Shown piece after piece: positions 25,215 through 34,220 of a DNA stretch of 36,629 bases. Below the pieces are notes generated by a model that was not told the DNA's origin, made no database searches, and saw nothing but the letters and a program-made list of their open reading frames with translations. The DNA lies in contig JAJPHV010000062.1 of the NCBI GenBank assembly GCA_021325095.1, positions 1 to 36,629 on the forward strand, written 5' to 3'. Within the stretch, counting starts at the first letter, position 1; the number at the start of each line of letters is the position of its first letter. This DNA is from Chloroflexota bacterium. Lineage in GTDB: Bacteria > Chloroflexota > Anaerolineae > Aggregatilineales > UBA2796. Both the position numbers and the translations under genes were made by a program.

Positions 25215-26621
25215 ATGGCTCTACAAAAGCAGAATGTCGCATATCCGGCAGAAATCTCGATCCCACGTCTCCGCACTGCCGTCACTGGTCGCGTGATTAC
25301 ACCCGATGATGCGGATTACGATCAGGCGCGCACCGTATTCTACGGTGGCATTGACCGCCGACCACTGGCGATTGTACGAGTCGCCAATGCGAACGACGTC
25401 GCGCATGTGGTCTCGCTGGCTCGTGAGACGGGGATCGAGCTGGCGGTTCGCAGCGGTGGGCACAGTATTCCAGGCCACAGCGCTTCGGAGGGTGGAATTG
25501 TACTCGATCTCTCGCAGATGAAGGCGTTGCGGATTGATCCACAAGGACGTACCGCGTGGGCGGAGACGGGTCTGACTGCCGCTGAATTCACAGTAGCAGC
25601 AGGCGCACATGGCCTGGCAACCGGGTTCGGCGATACTGGCTCGGTTGGGATTGGCGGGATCACGCTGGGCGGCGGTGTCGGATTCCTGGTCCGCAAATAT
25701 GGCATGACCATTGATGATTTGCTGGCGGCTGAGATCGTCACCGCGAACGGCGAACTGCTGTATATCGATGCGAACACGCACCCGGATCTCTTCTGGGCAA
25801 TCCGAGGTGGTGGCGGTAATTTTGGGGTTGTGACTCGTTTCCAGTTCCGGCTTCACCCTGTGGATAGGGTGGTCGGCGGAATGCTCGTTTTGCCGGCCAC
25901 ACCCGATGTGGTGCGTTCGTTCGTGGCAGAAGCCGAAGCCGCGCCGGAAGAGCTATCGACTATCCTCAATGTGATGGTCGCGCCGCCGATGCCGTTCCTC
26001 CCTGCCGAATATCATGGCAAATTGATCGTCATGGCAATCATGGTCTACGCGGGCGATATTGAAGCAGGGCTGCGTGCTGTAGGGCCGTTTCGTGCGCTGG
26101 CTACGCCAGTTGCTGATATGATCCGGCCCATGCGCTACGTGGAGATGTACCCGCCAGAGCAAGCGGGCTATCATCCAACGGCAGCATCGCGCACGATGTT
26201 CATTGACAGCGTTGATCAGCATACCGCAGAGGTGATTCTCGAACATCTCCGCAGTTCAACCGCGCAAATGGCTGTGGCACAGATTCGGGTGCTGGGTGGG
26301 GCAATGGCCCGTGTCCCGAACGAAGCGACGGCGTTTGCCCACCGTCATCGCCGGATCATGGTGAATGTTGCCGCGTTGTATGGAAATCCTGCTGAGGCAA
26401 CCAAACACGAGACCTGGGCCATTGATTTCGCAGCAGCGCTGCGCCAGGGGGATTTCGGCGCATATGTCAATTTCCTCGGCGTGGATGGCAAAGACCGTAT
26501 CCGCGACGCCTATCCGGGGGCAACCTGGGATCGGCTTGTAGCGATTAAGACTAAGTACGACCCGGCGAACGTATTCCGGCTTAACCAGAATATCGCGCCG
26601 GCACTCGAACCGAACCGTTAA
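25215..26621 (+). CDS. FAD-linked oxidoreductase, berberine-bridge/6-HDNO type
   Basis: This 468-residue flavoprotein has a PCMH-type FAD-binding domain (about residues 45-220) and a C-terminal BBE segment (YVNFLGVDGKDRIRDAYPGA, KTKYDPANVFRLNQNIAP). The histidine for covalent FAD attachment is H83 in RSGGHSIPGHS. The second flavin-linking cysteine of bicovalent members is missing: the aligned segment reads DTGSVGIGGITLGGG, so single-point attachment is expected. Enzymes of this family oxidise sugars, alkaloids or phenolic alcohols with oxygen; the substrate is unknown. No signal peptide is seen. It follows the ECF41 sigma gene after 318 bases in the same direction, and may be part of that oxidative-stress or detoxification cassette. 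Confidence 0.92.
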   Translation: MALQKQNVAYPAEISIPRLRTAVTGRVITPDDADYDQARTVFYGGIDRRPLAIVRVANANDVAHVVSLARETGIELAVRSGGHSIPGHSASEGGIVLDLSQMKALRIDPQGRTAWAETGLTAAEFTVAAGAHGLATGFGDTGSVGIGGITLGGGVGFLVRKYGMTIDDLLAAEIVTANGELLYIDANTHPDLFWAIRGGGGNFGVVTRFQFRLHPVDRVVGGMLVLPATPDVVRSFVAEAEAAPEELSTILNVMVAPPMPFLPAEYHGKLIVMAIMVYAGDIEAGLRAVGPFRALATPVADMIRPMRYVEMYPPEQAGYHPTAASRTMFIDSVDQHTAEVILEHLRSSTAQMAVAQIRVLGGAMARVPNEATAFAHRHRRIMVNVAALYGNPAEATKHETWAIDFAAALRQGDFGAYVNFLGVDGKDRIRDAYPGATWDRLVAIKTKYDPANVFRLNQNIAPALEPNR

Positions 26622-26662
26622 AGCACGATTTCACGCAGTCTGCTCCTTTCCCGGGCGATCAG

Positions 26663-26702
26663 CCGGTGGGGAACACTCGTTCATGTGCGAGTACCCCACC
26701 GG
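26663..26702. terminator. Long hairpin between convergent genes
   Basis: CCGGTGGGG (26663-26671) pairs with CCCCACCGG (26694-26702), and ACTCG with CGAGT inside it, giving 14 bp in two blocks. A second hairpin GATGAGT/ACTCATC follows at 26712-26734. No T tract is present in either direction, but the position between convergent stops fits a transcript-end structure. Confidence 0.5.
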
Positions 26703-26760
26703 TCTAGCGCCGATGAGTTGGCAGAAGACTCATCAACGTAGCCGCCGAAGCTAAACGGAT

Positions 26761-27993
26761 TTAGCCCTGCTGCCTGACCCATTCAATGGTCTTGCTCGCC
26801 AGCCGATCCAGGGCGCGCACGCTCATCTCGACGTGTTCAATTTTGGTGTCCTCGTCGTTGGTGTGCGAAAGGCCGCGCAAACTCTGGACAAACAGCATAA
26901 CCGTTGGCACGCCTGCCGCTGCCACCGAAGTCGCGTCGTGGAGCGGGCCACTCGGCAGGCGCTGTTCCGTGCCGCTCACCTCTCTGATCGCTTCCGCGCC
27001 AAGCTCGATCAACGTTGGGTGGAACGGGACCGGGGGCGTGCCAAACACGTCGATCCACTCCACCCCGACCTTTTCTTCGGCGGCGACGCGCTGGCTGGCT
27101 TCCTGCGCCTCGGCCAGCATCGTTGCCAGCACCTTCGGGTCGAGGTGGCGCTGATCCAGCGTGATGTCAGTCTGCCCGGCCACCGCTGTATAGATGCCGG
27201 GCGTGTTGGTGACGTTGCCCGTCGTGCACACGCCATCGTGGCGCCTGCCAATTTCGCGCACTTCGAGCGCCCAGCGTGCCGCTGCCGCAAAGGCATCGCG
27301 CCGCAGATTCATGGGCGTGGAGCCGGCGTGTGCTGCCTGCCCGGTGAAGCGGATCAGCTTACGGTTCACGCCCTTCGTCCCGGTCACGACGGCCAGCGGC
27401 AGATTCAGACTTTCCAGCACCGGCCCCTGCTCGATGTGCAGTTCCAGGTAGGCCGCGCCGTTGGCAAACTGCTGGTGCGCTTCAAGCATCCGGTTGATGT
27501 CCACACCCTGTGCTTTCAGTACGTCGGGCAGTGGGTTGCCTTCCTTGTCTTTCAGGTGGCGTATGTCGTCCAAATTGAGGCTACCCGCCGCTGCGCGCGA
27601 TCCCATCAGGCTGTAGCCAAAACGTGCGCCTTCCTCATCCGCCCAGTCCACCAGGCGCACGGTGACGGGCGGCGTACCCTCAGCGGCAATGCGGCGCAGC
27701 ACTTCCAGCGCGGCCAGCACGCCCAGGCAGCCATCCAGCCAGCCGCCATTCGGCACTGAATCGATGTGGCTGCCGATCCAGACTTCGCGTGGGGACTGAC
27801 CGCGCAGCGTCGCCCAACGATTGCCCGCCTCGTCCACCACAACCTCGACAGGCAGTGCAGCCAGCTTTTCGGCCATCCATGCCCGCGCTTTGGCCCATAC
27901 AGGACTCCAGCACAGCCGCTGTGCGCCCTTCTCGTCGGCGGTCAGGCTGCGCAATTCCTTGAGTTCGGCAACTGTCCGTTCCGGCTGAAGCAT
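26761..27993 (-). CDS. M20-family amidohydrolase (allantoate/N-carbamoyl-amino-acid hydrolase type)
   Basis: This 410-residue zinc-dependent hydrolase of the hydantoinase/carbamoylase branch of peptidase family M20 is related to AllC, HyuC and beta-ureidopropionase. Metal ligands are H76 and D87 (GSHIDSV, WLDGCLGV), E120/E121 (WADEEGARFG), H186 (LELHIEQGP) and H377 (GLSHTNDEDT). The dimerisation domain RFTGQAAHAGSTPM, with its conserved AHAGSTPM, interrupts the catalytic domain. Such enzymes cleave N-carbamoyl groups or ureido acids in purine, pyrimidine or hydantoin breakdown. The exact substrate cannot be assigned because no ureide or hydantoin gene is nearby. The start has AAAGGA about 11 bases upstream. 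It is convergent with the flavin oxidoreductase. Confidence 0.9.
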   Translation of the reverse strand: MLQPERTVAELKELRSLTADEKGAQRLCWSPVWAKARAWMAEKLAALPVEVVVDEAGNRWATLRGQSPREVWIGSHIDSVPNGGWLDGCLGVLAALEVLRRIAAEGTPPVTVRLVDWADEEGARFGYSLMGSRAAAGSLNLDDIRHLKDKEGNPLPDVLKAQGVDINRMLEAHQQFANGAAYLELHIEQGPVLESLNLPLAVVTGTKGVNRKLIRFTGQAAHAGSTPMNLRRDAFAAAARWALEVREIGRRHDGVCTTGNVTNTPGIYTAVAGQTDITLDQRHLDPKVLATMLAEAQEASQRVAAEEKVGVEWIDVFGTPPVPFHPTLIELGAEAIREVSGTEQRLPSGPLHDATSVAAAGVPTVMLFVQSLRGLSHTNDEDTKIEHVEMSVRALDRLASKTIEWVRQQG

Positions 27994-28378
27994 GGTATCG
28001 ATGATCCTTTCTGGTCTGACGGAGAAATTGCATGATTATTGATCGGTGCGCTGGAAATCGCCACGCCTTGTCGGACGGATAAAGCGGCAGGTTCGCCACT
28101 GAAAACAAAAACCGGGCAAATTACCCGGTTTCTGCTAATTTTTGCGTGGTCTGGCTGCAATGTCAAAAGGATGAGGCCAGGTTGGGCTGTGGTACGGTAG
28201 TGCGGGAATGTCGGCTAGGGATGGTGTACGGTATCTCGATTGACCACGTTGGTAAGCATATTACACCGGATCGGGTCGCATGCAATCACAGGCATGTAAC
28301 AAATATTCAGTGTCGAATTTCCCAACTTGCCCGGTTTCGTGCTAAATTAAACGCACTTTATCTTGCAAGGAGCGAAAA
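27994..28378. other. Long divergent gap with an orphan hairpin
   Basis: A 385-base region lies between divergent genes. No credible CDS is found; a 78-codon frame from 28146 has neither domain sequence nor a ribosome binding site. The only clear structure is the hairpin at 28109-28131. AAGGAG just before 28379 serves the next gene. Promoters for both flanking genes must be here, but none is convincing by eye. Confidence 0.5.
28101..28140. terminator. Bidirectional terminator-like hairpin without an adjacent gene
   Basis: AAACCGGG (28109-28116) and CCCGGTTT (28124-28131) form an 8-bp stem with a seven-base loop. The left flank GAAAACAAAA gives a T-rich tract on the minus strand; the right flank TCTGCTAATTTTT is T-rich on the plus strand. 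It lies upstream of both neighbouring genes and terminates neither. Confidence 0.55.
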
Positions 28379-29656
28379 ATGACGACCCCAATCGCCACCG
28401 AGGAAGTCCTGCTTCCTTACGAATGGCCCGGCAGTTACTTTATTGGCGAAGAAGAAATAGAGAACGTCACAAAAGTTTTGTTGGCGCGCAGCCCCTATCG
28501 TTATTACGGTCACGATTTGCAGCATTTTGCCGACAAAGTGGAGGATTTTTACCGCAAGCGCCTGGGCCGCAAATACGCCACGCTCGTCAACAGCGGCACG
28601 GGGGCGCTCTCGGTGGCGATGGCTGCCGCCGACGTTGGCCCCGGCGACGAGGTCTTAATGCCCGGCTACTTCTGGGTGGCCTGCGTGTCGGCTGTCGTGC
28701 GCGCGGGCGGTATCCCCCGGCTGGTGGAGATTGACGACACCTTCACGATGGACCCGGACGACCTGGAACGTAAGATCAGCCCGCGCACGAAGGCCGTCCT
28801 GCTCGTCCACATGAGCGGCGCGTGCGGCGACGTGGAGCGCATCGTCGAGATCTGCCGCAAACACAGCGTCTTGCTCATCGAGGATACAGCGCAGGCCAAT
28901 GGTGCGAGCTTCCGGGGCAAACCGCTCGGCAGCTTCGGTGACATGGCGATCTACAGCTTCCAATACAACAAGAACGTCACGGCTGGCGAGGGCGGTCTGG
29001 TGGTCTGCGACAAGGACGAACTGGGCAACCGTGTCTTCGCCTATCACGACGTGGGATACGCCCGCAATGCAGCAGGGCGCGTCGATCCGCACGGCCCGGT
29101 GCAGAGTTGGGGACAGTGCGTCCACATGAGCGAACTGTCGGCGGCGCTGCTGTACGCACAGGTGCAAAAGCTCGACCTGATCACGGGCACAATGCGGGCC
29201 CGCAACCAGCGCCTCTACGCAGGGCTGTCAAAGATTCCCGGTGCGAAGCCGCGCCGCATCATCGACCCGGCAGGTGACAGCGGCCCATTCGTCATCATGA
29301 CTTGGCCGAGCGGCGAGATCTGCGCGAAGATGGTCGAGCTGACCCGCGCGGCAGGTGTGCGCCCCGGGCCAGATGGCATCGGCAACATCCGTATGACCGA
29401 TTGGGGGATGCACATCTACTATCACAACATCAGCCTGGTGGAGAAGCACGGCGTGAATTCTGCCGGGCGTCCCTGGAGCGATCCGCTTAATGAATGGGCC
29501 AGAGACATCAGCTACGCCAAAGGCGCGCTCCCACGCATGGACGACCTGATCGAGCGCAGCAACCTGATCACCGTCCCGCCCCAGCTTTCGGAACAGACCT
29601 GTGATCGGATCATCGAGATTTTCCACGAGGCCGCGGCAAAAGTCGGCTTGAAGTAG
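28379..29656 (+). CDS. DegT/DnrJ/EryC1/StrS-family aminotransferase
   Basis: This 425-residue PLP-dependent fold-type I aminotransferase is of the sugar/cyclitol-aminating family. Visible are NSGTGALSVAM (phosphate-binding loop), EVLMPGYFWVACVSAV, the PLP-nitrogen aspartate D169 in LIEDTAQANG, and the Schiff-base lysine K198 in SFQYNKNVTAGEGG. Relatives transfer amino groups to keto-sugars or scyllo-inosose. No sugar-nucleotide or antibiotic genes flank it, so the substrate is open. The ATG at 28379 has AAGGAG eight bases upstream. It is a single gene, followed by repeat copy 5 and convergent uvrA. Confidence 0.92.
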   Translation: MTTPIATEEVLLPYEWPGSYFIGEEEIENVTKVLLARSPYRYYGHDLQHFADKVEDFYRKRLGRKYATLVNSGTGALSVAMAAADVGPGDEVLMPGYFWVACVSAVVRAGGIPRLVEIDDTFTMDPDDLERKISPRTKAVLLVHMSGACGDVERIVEICRKHSVLLIEDTAQANGASFRGKPLGSFGDMAIYSFQYNKNVTAGEGGLVVCDKDELGNRVFAYHDVGYARNAAGRVDPHGPVQSWGQCVHMSELSAALLYAQVQKLDLITGTMRARNQRLYAGLSKIPGAKPRRIIDPAGDSGPFVIMTWPSGEICAKMVELTRAAGVRPGPDGIGNIRMTDWGMHIYYHNISLVEKHGVNSAGRPWSDPLNEWARDISYAKGALPRMDDLIERSNLITVPPQLSEQTCDRIIEIFHEAAAKVGLK

Positions 29657-29663
29657 TATTTAC

Positions 29664-29752
29664 GCTCGCCCTCTCCAACAGGGTCGGGGAGCCGGCACCG
29701 ATAACACTGCCCGTCGCCTCCCCCTCTCTGCGCGGTGGAGAGGGGTGAGGTT
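29664..29752. repeat. GC-rich palindromic repeat, full unit (copy 5)
   Basis: It carries CTCTCC near the left and CCTCCCCCTCTCTGCGC with GGAGAGGGGTGAGGTT on the right. The right end is nearly identical to the right end of copy 4. The left end is more diverged than in copies 2-4. It separates the convergent aminotransferase and uvrA stops. Confidence 0.75.
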
Positions 29753-29754
29753 CT

Positions 29755-32655
29755 TTACCGCACCGCCATCAAATAGTTCGCCAGGAACTGCCCGGTGTAG
29801 CTTTCGGCTACCTGCGCGACCTGTTCCGGCGTGCCGACGGCCACGACCTCGCCGCCGCGATCCCCACCTTCGGGGCCGATGTCGATCAGCCAGTCCGCGA
29901 CCTTGATGATGTCCGGGTTGTGCTCGATGATGACCACCGTGTTGCCCTGCTCGACCAGCGCCTGCAGCACACTGATCAGGCGTTCCACGTCGGCGGCGTG
30001 CAGGCCCACCGAGGGTTCGTCCAGCACGTACAGGGTGCGCCCTGTGCTCCGCTTAGACAGTTCGCGGCTCAACTTGATGCGCTGCGCCTCGCCGCCCGAA
30101 AGGGTGGTGGCGGGCTGCCCGATGCGGATGTAGCCCAGACCCACCGCATCCAGCGTCAGCAGTGCCCGATAGATCGGCTGGAAGTTCTGGAAAAACTCCA
30201 GGCCCTCGGTGACGGTCATTTCCAGCACATCGGCAATGCTCTTGCCCTTGTACCTGACTTGCAGCGTCTCGCGGTTGTAGCGCGCCCCGTGACAGACATC
30301 GCACGGCACAAAAATGTCGGGGAGGAACTGCATCTCGATCTGCAACTGGCCCTGCCCCTCGCAGTTCTCGCAGCGCCCGCCCTTGACGTTGAAGCTGAAG
30401 CGGCCCGGCCCGTAGCCGCGCACCTTGCTCTCCGGCAGATCGGCGTACAACTGTCGAATCTGGTCGAACATCTTGGTGTAGGTGGCCGGGTTGCTGCGGG
30501 GCGTGCGTCCGATAGGCGTCTGATCGATGTTGATCACCTTATCGATGGCATCCAGCCCCTCAATCGAGTCGTGTTCGCCAGCCCGTTCCCGCGCCCCGTT
30601 CAGGATTTGCGCCAGCCGCTTGTAGAGGATTTCAACGAGCAGGGTCGATTTGCCGCTGCCGCTCACGCCGGTGATGACCACCAACTTGCCGAGCGGAATC
30701 TCCACGTCAATGTTCTTCAGGTTGTTCTCGCGCGCGCCCCGGATCGTGATCACCTGCCCGTTGCCGTCGCGCCGCCGCTCCGGCATGGGGATGCGCCGCC
30801 GCCCGGAAAGGAAAGCGCCGGTAATGCTGTGCGGGTGCTCCATGATCTGCTGTGGCGTGCCCTCCGCGATGACGTACCCGCCATGTTCGCCCGCGCCGGG
30901 GCCGAGATCAATGATCCAGTCGGCGGCCAGCATGGTCTCGTCGTCGTGTTCGACGACCAGCAGCGTGTTGCCCAGGTCGCGCATCCGCTCCAGGGTGCGG
31001 ATCAGCCGGGCGTTGTCGCGCTGGTGCAGGCCGATGGACGGCTCGTCCAGCACGTACAACACGCCGGTCAACTGGCTGCCGATCTGGGTTGCCAGCCGGA
31101 TGCGCTGCGCCTCGCCGCCGCTCAGGGAGCCGGACGAGCGAGCCATCGTCAGGTAATCCAGGCCCACATCGGCCAGGAAGCCGATCCGCGCCTGCAATTC
31201 CTTGATGACCTGGTGGGCAATCGTCCGGTCACGTTCATTGAGTACAGGAGCCGTGCCGTTCACGCCGGACAGGGAATTGACCCAATCGCGCAGCTTGAGG
31301 ACGGGCATCCGGCTCACCTCGTGGATCGGCACGCCGCCCACCGTCACGGCCATCGCTTCGGGTCGCAGCCGCATCCCCTTGCAGGTCTGGCAGGGGCGCT
31401 CAGTCATCAGGCTCTGGTACTTTTCTCGCATGTAGTCGGAGGTTGTCTGCTCATAGCGGCGCTGCACGGTGTTGATCACGCCTTCCCAGGTGGCGTTGTA
31501 GGTGCGTCGATCTCCACTGCTGGCCTCATAGTCCACCGGATAGCGCTTCTCGCCGGTGCCGTACAGGATGATCTTGCGCTGCGCCTCGGTCAGTTCGCGC
31601 CAGGGCTTGTCTCGTGGAATCTTGTTCGTTTCAGCCACCTTCAACAGCAGCGTCATGCTGGCGCTGTCCGTGCCTGTCGGCCAGGCATCCTCGCTGATGG
31701 CGCCCCCTTCCAGGCTCAACTCCGGGTTGGGGACGACCAGATCGGGGTCGAGTTCCAGGCGCACGCCAAGCCCCTGGCAGGTCGGGCAAGCACCGTGCGG
31801 GTTGTTGAAACTGAACGTGCGCGGTTCGATCTCCGGGATCGAGCCGTGTCCATAGACGCAGGCCAGTTTCTCGCTGTACAGATCGTCTTTGGGGTTGGCA
31901 GGATCGGTCACGTCGTTGATGATGACCACGCCCTCGCCCATTTCCAGCGCCGTCTCAATCGAGTCGGTCAGCCGGGTACGGGCGGCGCGGGCCTCGTCGC
32001 TTTCCGGATCGTCAAAGTGCCGTACCACCAGCCGATCTACCACCACTTCGATGGTGTGGCTCTCGTAGCGTTCCAGCTCGATTTCTTCGTCCACGTCGTG
32101 GATCGTGCCATTGACCCGCACGCGCACAAAACCGGCCTTGCGCACGTCCTCGAAGACTTTCTCGTGGCGGCCCTTGCGATCCTTGATGAGCGGGGCAAGC
32201 ACCTGGATACGCGAGCCGTTCGGCATTCTTTCCACAGCCTCGACGATCTGTTGCGCGCTCTGCGCCTGTACTACCGAGCCGCAGACCGGGCAGTGTGGGA
32301 TGCCAACCCGCGCATAGAGCAGACGCAGGTAGTCGTAGATTTCGGTGACGGTTCCAACGGTGGAGCGCGGATTGCTGCTCACACCTTTTTGGTCAATCGA
32401 CACAGCAGGCGAGAGGCCCTCGATCTGATCCACGTCGGGCTTTTCCATCTGCCCGACAAACTGCCGCGCGTAGGCCGAGAGCGACTCGACGTAACGACGC
32501 TGGCCCTCCGCGAAAATGGTGTCGAAAGCCAGCGACGACTTGCCGCTACCCGACAACCCGGTGATGACCACCAGCTTGTCGCGCGGGATGTCGACGTCGA
32601 TGTTCTTGAGGTTGTGTTCCCGCGCGCCACGCACAATGATCTTGTCCTGAGTCAT
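29755..32655 (-). CDS. uvrA: Excinuclease ABC subunit A
   Basis: This 966-residue damage-recognition ATPase of nucleotide excision repair works with UvrB and UvrC. Two ABC modules are intact: Walker [10 protein letters not shown] (K39) and GVSGSGKST (K669), and two [14 protein letters not shown] signatures. Zinc-finger cysteines appear in CPVCG, CPTCQG, CQTCKG and [14 protein letters not shown]. The length is normal for UvrA. ATG at 32653-32655 is chosen with GGGGTGG just upstream; a GTG six bases earlier is the alternative. A near-consensus promoter and a GAAC-N4-GTTC box lie upstream, fitting SOS control. It is a single-gene unit. Confidence 0.98.
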   Translation of the reverse strand: MTQDKIIVRGAREHNLKNIDVDIPRDKLVVITGLSGSGKSSLAFDTIFAEGQRRYVESLSAYARQFVGQMEKPDVDQIEGLSPAVSIDQKGVSSNPRSTVGTVTEIYDYLRLLYARVGIPHCPVCGSVVQAQSAQQIVEAVERMPNGSRIQVLAPLIKDRKGRHEKVFEDVRKAGFVRVRVNGTIHDVDEEIELERYESHTIEVVVDRLVVRHFDDPESDEARAARTRLTDSIETALEMGEGVVIINDVTDPANPKDDLYSEKLACVYGHGSIPEIEPRTFSFNNPHGACPTCQGLGVRLELDPDLVVPNPELSLEGGAISEDAWPTGTDSASMTLLLKVAETNKIPRDKPWRELTEAQRKIILYGTGEKRYPVDYEASSGDRRTYNATWEGVINTVQRRYEQTTSDYMREKYQSLMTERPCQTCKGMRLRPEAMAVTVGGVPIHEVSRMPVLKLRDWVNSLSGVNGTAPVLNERDRTIAHQVIKELQARIGFLADVGLDYLTMARSSGSLSGGEAQRIRLATQIGSQLTGVLYVLDEPSIGLHQRDNARLIRTLERMRDLGNTLLVVEHDDETMLAADWIIDLGPGAGEHGGYVIAEGTPQQIMEHPHSITGAFLSGRRRIPMPERRRDGNGQVITIRGARENNLKNIDVEIPLGKLVVITGVSGSGKSTLLVEILYKRLAQILNGARERAGEHDSIEGLDAIDKVINIDQTPIGRTPRSNPATYTKMFDQIRQLYADLPESKVRGYGPGRFSFNVKGGRCENCEGQGQLQIEMQFLPDIFVPCDVCHGARYNRETLQVRYKGKSIADVLEMTVTEGLEFFQNFQPIYRALLTLDAVGLGYIRIGQPATTLSGGEAQRIKLSRELSKRSTGRTLYVLDEPSVGLHAADVERLISVLQALVEQGNTVVIIEHNPDIIKVADWLIDIGPEGGDRGGEVVAVGTPEQVAQVAESYTGQFLANYLMAVR

Positions 32656-32788
32656 AGCCACCCCACTGTTCCGAACCGCCGTGAGTCAAGACCGGCTGGC
32701 GATTCATTGGCACAGGCAAAAACATTCAAGCGCAGTTGTTTCTTTCTGAGATCGAGCGAAGAAATCCGGCAGTTTACAGTCAAGCGGT

Positions 32789-32800
32789 GAACGCGCGTTC
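32789..32800. promoter_or_regulatory. SOS-box-like site upstream of uvrA
   Basis: GAAC-GCGC-GTTC is a perfect match to the GAAC-N4-GTTC core of the LexA box known from Gram-positive and related bacteria. It lies about 10-20 bases after the predicted uvrA transcription start. A second site with one mismatch, GTAC-AGAT-GTTC at 32817-32828, overlaps the -10 box. Confidence 0.65.
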
Positions 32801-32813
32801 TACAGGTCTGACT

Positions 32814-32842
32814 AGTGTACAGATGTTCGGCTCTGCCGTCAA
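32814..32842 (-). promoter_or_regulatory. uvrA promoter
   Basis: On the minus strand TTGACG (32837-32842) and TACACT (32814-32819) are separated by 17 bases. Initiation near 32807 leaves a leader of about 150 bases. The overlap with SOS-like sites supports regulated use. Confidence 0.7.
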
Positions 32843-32966
32843 GCGACAGGGTAGTTTACCGCAAAAAGGGGGGAGTCACAAGGCGGTGTCGTCATTCGTC
32901 ATTATCACTGCGGACAGAAGCGCGTGCGGTTCAATCTTCCTGGCACGATACAGGCTGCGCCGACCA

Positions 32967-32993
32967 GCACAAAATGCGCTACACTTGTTGTGC
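32967..32993 (+). promoter_or_regulatory. -10 box inside an inverted repeat, upstream of the second aminotransferase
   Basis: TACACT at 32980-32985 is flanked by GCACAA (32967-32972) and TTGTGC (32988-32993). No good -35 is seen. The inverted repeat around the -10 could be an operator. Transcription from here would give a leader of about 34 bases. Confidence 0.35.
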
Positions 32994-33025
32994 CAAATGG
33001 AGAGAAGATAGGTACAGGTGTAGGA

Positions 33026-34207
33026 ATGAGCCAGTTGCCCAAGCGTGCGCATCGGTTGGATCGGCTTCCGCCTTATGAATTTGCCGTCATCGGCCAGCGT
33101 ATTCAGGCAATGACCGCCGAGGGGAAGGACGTGATCCGGCTGGATATTGGCAGCCCGGATATGCCGCCGCCCGCCGCAGTGATCGAGGCCCTGCAAATGT
33201 CGGCGTCCGATCCCAAACGCCACTCGTATGGCAGTTACCGAGGCGATCCGGCCTTCCGGCGTGCGGTGGCAAATTATTACGCGCGGCGCTTTGGCGTCAC
33301 CCTCGATCCGGAGAAGGAAGTGTTACCGCTGATCGGCTCAAAGGAAGGGTTGGTCAACCTATCAATAGCCTATCTGGATCGCGGCGACGCTGCCCTGGTG
33401 CCAGACATTTCCTACCCCGCCTACCACATGGGTGCGCTGCTGGCCGGGGCAGACGTGATCGAGGTGCCGCTCGACCCGGCGCGTGGCTACCTGCCTGACT
33501 TGAACGCCATTAAGCCGCCTGATCTGGCGCGGGCCAAACTGCTGTGGATAAATTACCCGAACAATCCGACAGGTTCCATTGCAGACCTGACCTTCTACGA
33601 GAAAGCAATTGCTTTCTGCAAGACACATAACCTGTTGTTGGCCTCGGACAACCCCTACTGCGAGATCGTCTTCGACGGCTACCAGGCGCCGAGTGCGCTT
33701 CAGGTGGCAGGCGCGAAAGATTGCACCGTCGAGTTCATTTCCATGTCAAAGACCTTCAACATGGCAGGTTGGCGGCTGGGCGCCTGCGTTGGCAATCGGG
33801 ATGTGATCGAGAATCTGCTGACAGTCAAGAGCAACATCGACAGCGGTCACTTCCGCCCGATTTTTGACGCGGGGGTGGTCGCTTTCGAGACGACCCCGGA
33901 CACGTGGCTGGAACAGCGTAACCAGCGCTACCAACGGCGGCGTGACCGGATACTCGAAGTGTTGCCGGAGATCGGGCTGGAAGCGTCCAGATCGCCCGCT
34001 TCGCTGTACGTGTGGGCGCGGGTCAAAGGCGGCGATTCACAGCACTACTGCCAGCACGCGCTCAATGAGGCGCTGGTGGCCCTGACGCCCGGTGAGGTTT
34101 ACGGCCCAGGCGGGCGCGGCTATGTCCGTATCAGCCTGAGCGTGGGCGAGGATCGCCTGGAGCAAGCACTGGCGCGCCTGCACGAGTGGTATCGCGTCAA
34201 AGTTTGA
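33026..34207 (+). CDS. Class I PLP-dependent aminotransferase, LL-diaminopimelate aminotransferase-like
   Basis: This 393-residue fold-type I aminotransferase has VIRLDIGSPDMPPP, the turn IGSKEGLVNLSIAYLDRGD, WINYPNNPTGS, the PLP aspartate in LLASDNPYCE, and the Schiff-base lysine K242 in SMSKTFNMAGWRLG. IGSKEG and NPTG with the N-terminal pattern resemble DapL (LL-diaminopimelate) and related aspartate/alanine aminotransferases; the substrate is not certain. The frame is open from 32924, but AGGTG six bases before the ATG at 33026 and the domain start fix this choice. It is followed after 13 bases by hflX, whose Shine-Dalgarno overlaps its stop region. Confidence 0.9.
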   Translation: MSQLPKRAHRLDRLPPYEFAVIGQRIQAMTAEGKDVIRLDIGSPDMPPPAAVIEALQMSASDPKRHSYGSYRGDPAFRRAVANYYARRFGVTLDPEKEVLPLIGSKEGLVNLSIAYLDRGDAALVPDISYPAYHMGALLAGADVIEVPLDPARGYLPDLNAIKPPDLARAKLLWINYPNNPTGSIADLTFYEKAIAFCKTHNLLLASDNPYCEIVFDGYQAPSALQVAGAKDCTVEFISMSKTFNMAGWRLGACVGNRDVIENLLTVKSNIDSGHFRPIFDAGVVAFETTPDTWLEQRNQRYQRRRDRILEVLPEIGLEASRSPASLYVWARVKGGDSQHYCQHALNEALVALTPGEVYGPGGRGYVRISLSVGEDRLEQALARLHEWYRVKV

Positions 34208-34220
34208 AGGGAATAGCACA

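Noticed and set aside
28146..28382. 78-codon frame in the gap before the DegT-type aminotransferase
   Set aside because: No ribosome binding site or domain, and it overlaps the real start signal of the next gene.
29920..32790. A very long plus-strand open frame (956 codons) opposite uvrA
   Set aside because: Its translation is rich in His, Arg, Gln and Val with no domain, and it is the mirror of a perfectly conserved UvrA; a GC-rich codon-position effect.
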